Shown here piece after piece: positions 1-5,396 of a stretch of 5,557 bases of DNA. The notes beneath the pieces are model-generated. The model was not told where the DNA came from and did no database searches. It saw only the letters and a program-made list of their open reading frames with translations. Made by a program: the position numbers and the translations under genes. How positions within the stretch are numbered: the first letter of the stretch is position 1; the number at the start of each line of letters is the position of its first letter. The stretch comes from JBMOPD01 sp049323615 (GTDB taxonomy: Bacteria; Bacillota; Desulfotomaculia; Desulfotomaculales; Desulfocucumaceae): NCBI GenBank assembly GCA_049323615.1, contig JBMOPD010000045.1:1-5557 (forward strand). Reading direction: 5' to 3'.

Positions 1-130
1 TTCAGCCGCAGGTCCTGTAGCCGGATTGAAACCCGGACCCCGGCCCCAGAGTTTTCTTTCCTCGGCTATCTCTAAGTATGAATAAAAAAAACTGGGAGTT
101 CTACCTACTAAATCTTGACGCAGACAAGTG
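1..130. other. Left-edge DNA, possible tail of an unidentified upstream gene
   Basis: No gene can be named here. Two plus-strand frames are open from the left edge: one ends at TAA 73-75 and the other at TAA 83-85; the third is closed by TAG at about 16-18. Either could be the last two dozen codons of an upstream gene, and neither short tail resembles a family I recognise. The frame ending at 75 has more G or C at third codon positions, slightly favouring it. No minus-strand frame has a usable start here. After about position 75 the DNA becomes AT-rich and looks intergenic. Confidence 0.25.
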
Positions 131-140
131 TCTCTAGAGA
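131..140. promoter_or_regulatory. Perfect 10-bp palindrome next to the rex -35 box
   Basis: TCTCTAGAGA is a perfect dyad ending one base before the candidate -35 hexamer. Its position would suit an activator or repressor site. It does not match the known Rex operator (TTGTGAA-N4-TTCACAA), so any role is inferred from position alone. Confidence 0.2.
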
Positions 141-141
141 T

Positions 142-169
142 TTGACTGAAATAAAAAAAATATTATAAA
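142..169 (+). promoter_or_regulatory. Candidate rex promoter
   Basis: TTGACT at 142-147 and TATAAA at 164-169 are separated by 16 bases, close to the consensus for the main vegetative sigma factor. Transcription would start near 175 and give a leader of about 100 bases before rex. A second TATAAT lies at 237-242, but it has no recognisable -35 box and would start transcription only about a dozen bases before the ribosome binding site. The stretch is very AT-rich, so chance matches are a risk. Confidence 0.45.
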
Positions 170-185
170 ATGTACTATATTGATT

Positions 186-197
186 TTGGCTTGCCAA
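186..197. promoter_or_regulatory. TTGGC-TT-GCCAA dyad in the rex leader
   Basis: Two perfectly inverted 5-base arms are separated by two bases, about 10 bases downstream of the predicted transcription start. The 2-base loop is too tight for a good RNA hairpin, so a protein-binding DNA dyad is the likelier reading if it is functional. It is unlike the published Rex consensus. Confidence 0.2.
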
Positions 198-259
198 GAC
201 TGAACCTGATTAAAAGGTACATGTTTTACGTTTTACTATAATAAAAAAATTGTATAAAA

Positions 260-266
260 AAGGAGG
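260..266 (+). promoter_or_regulatory. Ribosome binding site of rex
   Basis: AAGGAGG is a near-perfect anti-16S match, with 9 bases between it and the TTG codon at 276. It fixes the TTG as the start: no ATG or GTG in the reading frame sits at a suitable distance. Confidence 0.85.
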
Positions 267-275
267 CAGGGCTTT

Positions 276-917
276 TTGAAAACTTTAAGGGTCCCGGAAG
301 CTACGGTAACCAGACTGTCAATATACTCAAGGTTTTTGGAAAGACTTGACCGGAATGGTGTAACTTCGGTGTCATCCGGTGAAATAGCTGACGGGGTGGG
401 TGTCTCTCCGGCCCAGGTGAGGAAGGATCTGGCATATTTCGGTGAATTCGGAACCAGGGGTGTTGGATACAATGTCAAGGACCTGATGAGGTACACGCTG
501 AAAATACTGGGGCTTGACCGGCACTGGAACCTTATCCTGGTAGGGGCCGGAAACCTGGGCTACGCCCTTTGTACATACAAGGGTTTTAATATGAGAGGTT
601 TCAGTATCGCCGGTGTATTTGACAATGACCTGACCAAAATAGGCAAGAGGATAAATGAACTGGAAGTCCTCCCGATGGAAAAAATGCCAGAGGTAATAAA
701 GGAGCAAAACGTCAGGATTGGCATTATAGCCACACCCACCAGGGCTGCGCAGGAAGTGGCGGACTACATGATTAAAAACGGCATCCAGGCCATTTTAAAT
801 TTTGCCCCGCTGCCGCTGAACCTGCCCGAGCACATCGAGGTAAGGGATGTTGACTTGTCGGTCAAGCTGGAAATACTGACCTTCAACCTGGGCTTTAAGT
901 CCGCCCAGAGCGTTTAA
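276..917 (+). CDS. rex: Redox-sensing transcriptional repressor Rex
   Basis: This cytoplasmic DNA-binding repressor senses the NADH/NAD+ ratio: NAD+ favours operator binding and NADH releases it. Family targets are fermentation and respiration genes. The 213-residue length is normal and the protein looks intact. Residues 1-80 form the N-terminal winged helix, including the hallmark block around QVRKDLAYFGEFGTRGVGY (47-65). A Rossmann fold follows, with GAGNLG at 90-95 and an acidic FDND at 115-118 after the second strand, as expected for NAD(H) binding. Residues IATPTRAAQ (151-159), NFAPLPL (175-181) and the C-terminal DVDLSVKLEILTF segment are also typical of the family. The start is TTG, supported by a strong ribosome binding site. 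The gene has its own promoter candidate and terminator, so it is probably monocistronic. No canonical Rex operator is visible upstream, so autoregulation is not evident. Identification is very secure. Confidence 0.97.
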   Translation: MKTLRVPEATVTRLSIYSRFLERLDRNGVTSVSSGEIADGVGVSPAQVRKDLAYFGEFGTRGVGYNVKDLMRYTLKILGLDRHWNLILVGAGNLGYALCTYKGFNMRGFSIAGVFDNDLTKIGKRINELEVLPMEKMPEVIKEQNVRIGIIATPTRAAQEVADYMIKNGIQAILNFAPLPLNLPEHIEVRDVDLSVKLEILTFNLGFKSAQSV

Positions 918-922
918 AAAGC

Positions 923-945
923 GGGAATTGGGAATTAGGGATTAG
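923..945 (+). repeat. GGGAATT-type heptad repeats, left arm
   Basis: Three consecutive 7-base units read GGGAATT (923-929), GGGAATT (930-936) and AGGGATT (937-943). The same motif occurs in inverted orientation at 1041-1064, on the far side of the rex terminator. The first 11 bases (923-933) are exactly complementary to 1041-1051, and 931-939 is exactly complementary to 1056-1064. Confidence 0.7.
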
Positions 946-983
946 TAGCTTACAATCAAGGTAAATTGAGAATGTTTGTTCAG

Positions 984-1010
984 AAGGCTCTTGTTTGAGC
1001 CTTTATTTTT
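984..1010 (+). terminator. Factor-independent terminator of rex
   Basis: AAGGCTC (984-990) pairs perfectly with GAGCCTT (997-1003) across a 6-base loop. The stem is followed by TATTTTT, a usable U-tract. It lies 67 bases after the rex stop codon and before the YjbQ-family gene, so the two genes probably form separate transcripts. Confidence 0.8.
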
Positions 1011-1040
1011 CAGGAAATTAACTCCACTATCAGATCCCGG

Positions 1041-1064
1041 TCCCAATTCCCATTTCCTAATTCC
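1041..1064 (-). repeat. GGAATTG-type heptad repeats, right (inverted) arm
   Basis: Read on the minus strand, this stretch consists of 7-base units GGAATTA, GGAAATG and GGAATTG followed by GGA. It is the inverted counterpart of the units at 923-945. The two arms enclose about 95 bases containing the rex terminator. The right arm ends only about 18 bases before the start codon of the next gene and stops just short of its ribosome binding site. Confidence 0.7.
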
Positions 1065-1082
1065 GGGTTTCAGGAGTGATGG

Positions 1083-1487
1083 ATGGTGGCGCCGGTAAGC
1101 ATATTGGAATTAAACACCGGTAAAAGGGTGCAGTTTATTGATATTACCGCCGGGATCCGGCAGTTGGTGGAGGAATCGGGTGTTGGGGAAGGGGTGGTCC
1201 GTATCTTTATTCCCCATACCACGGCGGCGGTGACCATTAATGAGAACGCCGACCCCAGCGTGGTGGAAGATATTATTGCCGGCCTGGAAAAGATTGCTCC
1301 CCGGAATGGCAACTACCGGCACGGGGAGGGCAACGCCGACGCCCACATAAAGGCCACCCTGGTGGGCAGCTCTCTGTCCGTCCTGATTGGCGGGGGTAAG
1401 CTGATGCTGGGCACCTGGCAGGGGATTTTCTTCTGCGAATTTGACGGCCCCAGGAGAAGAAAGGTATTGGTGACAGTTAGAAATTGA
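1083..1487 (+). CDS. YjbQ/UPF0047 family protein
   Basis: This is a 134-residue, full-length member of the widespread single-domain UPF0047 (YjbQ) family, which forms compact cytoplasmic oligomers. E. coli YjbQ has weak thiamine phosphate synthase activity, but the main physiological role is unsettled. Characteristic blocks are present in order: PHTTAAVTINENADP (44-58), YRHGEGNADAHIKATLVGSS (78-97) and LGTWQGIFFCEFDGPRRRKV (109-128). H45, H80 and H88 are the conserved histidines expected at the putative metal or active site. The start ATG follows AGGAG (1072-1076) by 6 bases; an ATG at 1079 is out of frame, and GTG 1086 is an alternative one codon in. The upstream terminator implies its own promoter, which I could not identify. 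The last 11 bases overlap the end of the convergent ATPase gene. No thiamine genes lie nearby, so no pathway is assigned. Confidence 0.93.
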   Translation: MVAPVSILELNTGKRVQFIDITAGIRQLVEESGVGEGVVRIFIPHTTAAVTINENADPSVVEDIIAGLEKIAPRNGNYRHGEGNADAHIKATLVGSSLSVLIGGGKLMLGTWQGIFFCEFDGPRRRKVLVTVRN

Positions 1488-2451
1488 ATCTGGCTAAGAC
1501 GTCGGACACCGCTGGGCTGTTTCCTGGAGCCGGGCTGGCGGGGGAACCAGGTTGGTCCTGCTTTTCCCGAGGGATTTCCGGGGGCGGGATGAGATCCTCT
1601 AGTTTTGACTCCACCGCCGCTACGTCTTCTTCGTACTTGATCAGGGCGTTGAGGGTCAGGCGGGCCGCCTCGGGGTCCAGTTCGGTAGTATTCAGGGTCA
1701 TCAGGGACCTGGCCCAGTCGATGGTTTCGGAAATGCCCGGCATCTTCCTCAGGGCCATTTTTCTCACCTGGGCCAGAAAGACAGACACCTGCCCGGCCAG
1801 GGACCGGTTAATGCCTTTCAGGTGCATGGATATGATGGCCTCTTCAGTCTTCTGGTCGGGGAACGGTATATACAGGTGAAGGCACCGCCTTTTCAGCGCG
1901 TCGCTGAAATCCCTGGTGTTGTTGCTGGTGATTATCACCATAGGTTTGTGCCGGGCCTTTACAGTTCCCAACTCGGGTATGGAAACCTGGTAGTCCGACA
2001 GCGCTTCCAGGAGAAAGCTTTCCAGTTCGTCATCGCTTTTGTCTATCTCGTCCACCAGCAGGACAGCCTGCCGGGGGGACAGAAAAGCTTTTAAAACGGG
2101 CCTGGGCAGCAGGAATTCCGGCGTGTACACGCCGGTCTGGATTTCTTCCCAGCTGGCGTTTTCCCTCATGGCCTGCAGATAGAGAAGCTGCTTCTGGTAG
2201 TTCCACTCATAAAGGGCCTTGGCCTCATCCAGCCCGGGGTAGCACTGCAGGCGGATCAATTCTGCGCCGGCGGTCCTGGCCAGAGCGCAGGCCAGTTCTG
2301 TTTTGCCTACCCCGGCGGGTCCCTCCACCAGCAGGGGTTTCTGCATCTGTATGGCCAGGAACACCGTTGTGGCCACCTTCCTGTTCACAAGGTAGCCGTT
2401 TTTGAGCAGGTTGTCCCGGACACTGTCCATGCTGTTGAAAAAATCAATCAT
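1477..2451 (-). CDS. MoxR-family AAA+ ATPase
   Basis: This cytoplasmic AAA+ ATPase probably works as a hexameric remodelling chaperone with a VWA-domain partner, the known pattern for MoxR relatives (RavA, CoxD, NorQ, CbbQ). Numbering from the chosen ATG (324 residues): Walker A GPAGVGKT at 44-51, the MoxR-like block LQCYPGLDEAKALYEWNYQKQLL at 68-90, Walker B LLVDEID at 131-137, sensor 1 TSNN at 175-178, an arginine-finger region DALKRRC at 184-190, then a helical lid. The C-terminal 35 or so residues form a Pro/Ser/Ala-rich tail (about 288-313) ending ARFNF, possibly a partner-binding tail. ATG 2451 is preferred because GGTGG lies 8 bases upstream; an in-frame GTG four codons earlier falls inside that site. 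The VWA partner is in the divergent unit, not downstream as often seen. All ATPase residues are intact. Confidence 0.93.
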   Translation of the reverse strand: MIDFFNSMDSVRDNLLKNGYLVNRKVATTVFLAIQMQKPLLVEGPAGVGKTELACALARTAGAELIRLQCYPGLDEAKALYEWNYQKQLLYLQAMRENASWEEIQTGVYTPEFLLPRPVLKAFLSPRQAVLLVDEIDKSDDELESFLLEALSDYQVSIPELGTVKARHKPMVIITSNNTRDFSDALKRRCLHLYIPFPDQKTEEAIISMHLKGINRSLAGQVSVFLAQVRKMALRKMPGISETIDWARSLMTLNTTELDPEAARLTLNALIKYEEDVAAVESKLEDLIPPPEIPREKQDQPGSPASPAPGNSPAVSDVLARFNF

Positions 2452-2470
2452 TTTACCGACCACCAGAGTA

Positions 2471-2480
2471 ATGATATCAT
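2471..2480. promoter_or_regulatory. ATGATATCAT palindrome in the divergent spacer
   Basis: A perfect 10-bp dyad lies 20 bases upstream of the ATPase start. On the minus strand TATGAT (2476-2481) overlaps it and could be a -10 box for the ATPase gene, but no matching -35 box is seen: that spot lies inside the heptad repeats. This is a weak call. Confidence 0.25.
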
Positions 2481-2483
2481 AAA

Positions 2484-2547
2484 CAGGAGACAGAATACAG
2501 GAGTCAGAATTTCAGAATTCACAATCCAGGAGCCAGAATCCAGAATG
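2484..2547 (+). repeat. Nine degenerate heptad repeats (CAGGAGN/CAGAATN)
   Basis: Successive 7-base units read CAGGAGA, CAGAATA, CAGGAGT, CAGAATT, then one extra T at 2512, CAGAATT, CACAATC, CAGGAGC, CAGAATC, CAGAATG. Every unit begins with CA, and the CAGGAG and CAGAAT forms partly alternate. The array fills the middle of the spacer between the divergent ATPase gene and the unknown gene. It does not look coding. The CAGGAG units mimic a ribosome binding site, and the last unit supplies an ATG. Confidence 0.85.
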
Positions 2548-2613
2548 GGGAAGGCGTTCCTGACATGCATGGAGGTCTGGATTCCGAACTGCAACATTGG
2601 CCGGGGTAAAAAG

Positions 2614-3684
2614 ATGAAGATTGAGATCCTAACCAGAAGCGCGGACAAAAAACCTGACATAATGACTTACCTGAGGTCCCTTAAAGGTTTTCAGGCCTAT
2701 GGCGGCAAAGCGCTGGCCGAAGGACTGGAGGCCGAAATTACCGGGTCATACATATACCTCAGCACAAGCATCCCCTGGATGGCTGACGAGCTGTTGAAAA
2801 AGCTTTTCACGGTGCGGCCGGTGCCCTTCGCCCCGGCATTTTACGAGATCGCGGGAGATATCAAGATTATCGCCACCTGCCAGGCCCGGCCCATCAACGA
2901 GATAATCACTGCTCTTGACGTGCTGGAACACCTTGACCTGGAGTACGGCGAACTGGCCGGGCGGTTTGAGACTGCCTGGAGTTCCAGGGACGTGGGGGTG
3001 ACCGCAGAGTACACCGTGATGGTACAGGGCGGGGTGGCGGTGGCCAAGGTAAAATTCAAAACTCATTTCAGGGAAAGCGAATTTCACTGCCGGAATTTGC
3101 TTAACACGGTCAGCGTGACCAGGGGCCTGTCGGTATTAACCGGTGAAGAAAAGGATTTTGCAAAGCCTGCCCGGATGTCTCCGGTTGCCCTAACCGCCAG
3201 CATTACTCTGGAACACCAGGACTGTGCCTTGTTTTTAAACCGCTGCCCGGGCAGGGTCCGGTTTATGGAGGAATCAGGGGAATTCCGCGTGGAACTGCCC
3301 GGTGGGAACAATTGCATCACACTGTCGGGGAAAAACGAAAAATCAGCGCAAGCTTCAATATACCTGGAAAAGCCCTGGCATCTCGGCGCTGCCCTGATTC
3401 TTTTGATGGCGGAATTGCTGAAGCTGGACAGTGTTGAAATATCAAGGACAATTACCGGCCTTGTCTTAAGCCCGGACGATTTACTGCACAGGCTGGGCTT
3501 TGTAAAGGACAGGGGTTTTTTCCGCTTTAAGGCCTCTATGGAGGGACTGGAGGCCTGCTATGACATTGCCCGGCGGCAGATGGATTTGAAGGGGACCCTG
3601 CCGTGGAACGAGGTGGGTGACTCCGGGGAACTGTTTGCCCGCATAGAAGAATTTACAAATAAGGTGATGGGCCTTGCTGTCTGA
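2614..3684 (+). CDS. Protein of unknown function linked to the MoxR/VWA pair
   Basis: I do not recognise this 356-residue protein. It has no signal peptide and no clear membrane span (a hydrophobic stretch WHLGAALILLMAELL near 255-269 is more likely a buried helix). It has no nucleotide-binding loop or known catalytic motif. It appears to be a soluble alpha/beta protein. Six cysteines are scattered and do not form CxxC pairs. The final third has a tract with LSPDDLLHRLGFVKDRGFFRFKAS character (about 289-312). The start ATG 2614 follows GGGG (2603-2606) by 7 bases; an in-frame ATG at 2545 would add 23 residues but lies in the repeat array. The gene overlaps the VWA gene by 11 bases, implying translational coupling, and is divergent from the MoxR gene. 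I infer an accessory or client role in that system. Coding is well supported by length, codon use and the overlap; function is open. Confidence 0.85.
   Translation: MKIEILTRSADKKPDIMTYLRSLKGFQAYGGKALAEGLEAEITGSYIYLSTSIPWMADELLKKLFTVRPVPFAPAFYEIAGDIKIIATCQARPINEIITALDVLEHLDLEYGELAGRFETAWSSRDVGVTAEYTVMVQGGVAVAKVKFKTHFRESEFHCRNLLNTVSVTRGLSVLTGEEKDFAKPARMSPVALTASITLEHQDCALFLNRCPGRVRFMEESGEFRVELPGGNNCITLSGKNEKSAQASIYLEKPWHLGAALILLMAELLKLDSVEISRTITGLVLSPDDLLHRLGFVKDRGFFRFKASMEGLEACYDIARRQMDLKGTLPWNEVGDSGELFARIEEFTNKVMGLAV
3661..3668 (+). promoter_or_regulatory. Ribosome binding site of the VWA gene
   Basis: AAGGTGAT lies inside the last codons of the upstream gene, with 5 bases to the TTG at 3674. 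It supports the TTG start over the next in-frame ATG at 3704, which has no purine-rich site before it. Its placement suggests translation is coupled to the upstream gene. Confidence 0.7.
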
Positions 3685-5146
3685 GATAACGGCTTTTGCA
3701 GTCATGCTGCGCCGGGCCGGGATAAAGGTGAGCATGAGCGAGGTAAGGGACTTCCTGGAGGCGGTATCCCTGGCCGGAGTCCACATGGAAGGGTTTCTTT
3801 GGGCGATGGAAGCCGCCCTGATTAAGCAGGAAAGCGACCGCCCGGCACTGGAGAGGTTGTTTGAACTTTTTTGGCACCGTCACCGGCGGGGATTAAAAAA
3901 TGTAAAAAGTTCCCACCACTACCCGGAACTTCCCCCGCGTCTGGAAAAAGCCGAATTCCAGAGAAGGATGCAGTCACTGAAAGACTTTATGAGGAATGAG
4001 AGGCAGGCGCTGTCGGAAGACTCCCGGGCCGGCTGCGGACCTGCCTCCGGGGCCTCCGGGCGGAGGACCGGGAGGCCCGGGGCAGGTGAAGGAGCCAGGG
4101 AACAATCTGTCCCGGAGAGGTTTGTATCGCTCATTTTGGAAGGCGACAGGGAAAAGATGCGCGCCCTGGTGAGGACAGCCATGGACATGCTGCCGGGACT
4201 GGAAATGGACGACCGGGAATTTTTCAGGCAGATGGGCATAATTACGGGCTGGGCCGAGGGCGGGAAAATTTTAAGGAGAATGAGCGGCCAGGGCGCCTTG
4301 GCGGACTGGGGAGCGGTGGATGAGGGGCTGCTCCTTTTCCGGGAAATAGTAGCCGCGGAAAGGGACCGGGCCCTTTGGAAAAGGGAACCGGAGCGGGTGC
4401 TGCGCGGGCTCAATGCCGCCCAAACTTACTTCAGCAGGCTGGATTACGACCAGTCCCTGGAAATAAGGCGGAAGCTGGTCATGCTGGGAAAACGCCTGGC
4501 TGCCAGGAAGAGTTACAGGTACGCCGCGTCCCCCAGGGGGGTGGTCGATCTGCGCAGGACGGCTGCTCTGGCCGGAAGGCACGGAGGCGTGCCGGTAAAG
4601 CTCCTGATGCGGGACAAAAAGCCCTCCAGGCCGGAGATAGTGATCCTCTGCGACCTTTCCGGATCGGTGGCTTCCTTCAGCAGGTTTATGCTGCTGCTGG
4701 TCAGCGCTATGCAGGACAAGTTCCGTTCCACCCGCTCCTTCGCCTTTGTGGATGCGGTGGAGGAGGTGACGCCGCTGATCGGGGGGTGGGATGCGGAAAG
4801 AAAGATAGCGGAGATACTGAGACATACGGGAATCCGGCAGACCGGCTTTTCCGATTACGGGGCCGTATGGCGGCAGTTTGAGGGCAGCTTTTTAGAAGTG
4901 ATAGGCGATAAAACCACTCTGGTCATTCTGGGCGACGCCCGGAACAACTACAAGCCCGACGGCATTGACCACTTCATCAAAATAGCCAAAAGGGCCCGCC
5001 GGGTAATCTGGCTGAACCCCGCCCCGGCGGAGACCTGGAACAGTGAGGACGGCATCATGAAAACCTATGCGCCGCACTGCACCGCGGTGCTGGAGTGCGG
5101 AAACCTGGAACAGCTTGAAAAGGTTGTCAGACATGTATTTAATTAA
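3674..5146 (+). CDS. CoxE-like von Willebrand factor A domain protein
   Basis: This 490-residue cytoplasmic protein is the expected partner of the MoxR ATPase. The N-terminal segment (about 5-35, FAVMLRRAGIKVS...) matches the CoxE/COG3552 style. A Gly/Arg/Pro-rich linker follows at about 117-143, then a helical region to about 285. The conserved lead-in RRTAALAGRHGGVPVKLLMRDKK (294-316) precedes the VWA domain. Its metal-ion-dependent adhesion site is intact: DLSGS at 327-331, T390 in QTGFSDYG, and D421 in the strand-end motif LGDARNNY. The last feature, in place of the SDG often seen, suggests a subgroup distinct from classical CoxE. The start is TTG, overlapping the upstream gene by 11 bases. 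No terminator separates the gene from the tRNA, so its transcript probably continues into it. It lacks a signal peptide or membrane span. Family assignment is secure; the client protein is unknown. Confidence 0.92.
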   Translation: MLSEITAFAVMLRRAGIKVSMSEVRDFLEAVSLAGVHMEGFLWAMEAALIKQESDRPALERLFELFWHRHRRGLKNVKSSHHYPELPPRLEKAEFQRRMQSLKDFMRNERQALSEDSRAGCGPASGASGRRTGRPGAGEGAREQSVPERFVSLILEGDREKMRALVRTAMDMLPGLEMDDREFFRQMGIITGWAEGGKILRRMSGQGALADWGAVDEGLLLFREIVAAERDRALWKREPERVLRGLNAAQTYFSRLDYDQSLEIRRKLVMLGKRLAARKSYRYAASPRGVVDLRRTAALAGRHGGVPVKLLMRDKKPSRPEIVILCDLSGSVASFSRFMLLLVSAMQDKFRSTRSFAFVDAVEEVTPLIGGWDAERKIAEILRHTGIRQTGFSDYGAVWRQFEGSFLEVIGDKTTLVILGDARNNYKPDGIDHFIKIAKRARRVIWLNPAPAETWNSEDGIMKTYAPHCTAVLECGNLEQLEKVVRHVFN

Positions 5147-5160
5147 TACCCAAACCGTTG

Positions 5161-5189
5161 TTGACATGGATAATGCCCTATGCTATTAT
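5161..5189 (+). promoter_or_regulatory. Strong promoter of the tRNA-Leu gene
   Basis: TTGACA (5161-5166) is a perfect -35 box. With a 17-base spacer it is followed by TATTAT (5184-5189), preceded by TG at 5181-5182 as in an extended -10. Transcription would start near 5196, inside the perfect palindrome TTTGCGCAAA (5194-5203), about 32 bases before the tRNA. The promoter begins only 14 bases after the VWA stop codon. Confidence 0.8.
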
Positions 5190-5227
5190 AATATTTGCGC
5201 AAAGGCGCAGGCTATAAAACAGAACAG

Positions 5228-5315
5228 GCGGCAGTGGCGGAATTGGCAGACGCGTAAGATTCAGGTTCTTATGGGCGTAACGCCCGTGGGGGTTCAAGTC
5301 CCTTCTGCCGCACCA
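5228..5315 (+). tRNA. tRNA-Leu (anticodon CAG)
   Basis: This is a complete class II tRNA reading CUG, with the CCA end encoded (5313-5315). The acceptor stem GCGGCAG (5228-5234) pairs fully with CTGCCGC (5305-5311), and A5312 is the discriminator as expected for leucine. The D stem is GCG/CGC around a loop containing TTGG. The anticodon stem TAAGA/TCTTA encloses TTCAGGT, with anticodon CAG at 5262-5264. The long variable arm has stem GGGCG/CGCCC (5273-5277 and 5281-5285). The T arm has TTCAAGT in its loop and two G-T pairs in its stem. All stems are intact, so it should be functional. Confidence 0.97.
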
Positions 5316-5321
5316 GCAAAT

Positions 5322-5357
5322 AGGGCTGCAGGATTTTCCTGCAGCCCTGATTTTTTA
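5322..5357 (+). terminator. Strong terminator after tRNA-Leu
   Basis: A perfect 12-bp stem, AGGGCTGCAGGA (5322-5333) with TCCTGCAGCCCT (5337-5348), has a 3-base loop and is followed by GATTTTTTAT. It begins 6 bases after the tRNA CCA. It is probably also the terminator of the upstream two-gene unit, which has none of its own. Confidence 0.93.
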
Positions 5358-5396
5358 TCGTTAAAGAAAGTATATGTCGATTTAAAGTACTAAAGT

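Noticed and set aside
20..44. GCCGG/CCGGC hairpin near the left edge as a terminator for an upstream gene
   Set aside because: The 5-bp stem has a long loop and is followed by a mixed pyrimidine tract several bases later. It also lies inside both frames still open from the left edge.
2518..2524. TTCACAA, a perfect half of a Rex operator
   Set aside because: The matching half at the required 4-base spacing (2507-2513) reads GAATTTC, nothing like TTGTGAA, and the motif arises from the heptad repeats.
2484..2547. Possible CRISPR or long direct repeats
   Set aside because: The units are only 7 bases with no spacers and no cas genes, so this is a short tandem array.
3919..4825. Long minus-strand open frames opposite the VWA gene
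   Set aside because: They are Ser/Pro/Arg-rich, typical of the antisense of GC-rich coding DNA, and lie opposite a clearly conserved domain protein.
5161..5192. TATAAT at 5187-5192 as the tRNA -10 box
   Set aside because: It would leave a 20-base spacer to TTGACA; TATTAT three bases upstream gives 17 bases and has the TG extension.
5067..5393. Plus-strand open frame across the VWA gene end and tRNA
   Set aside because: It overlaps the VWA gene, the tRNA promoter, the tRNA and its terminator, and has no ribosome binding site.
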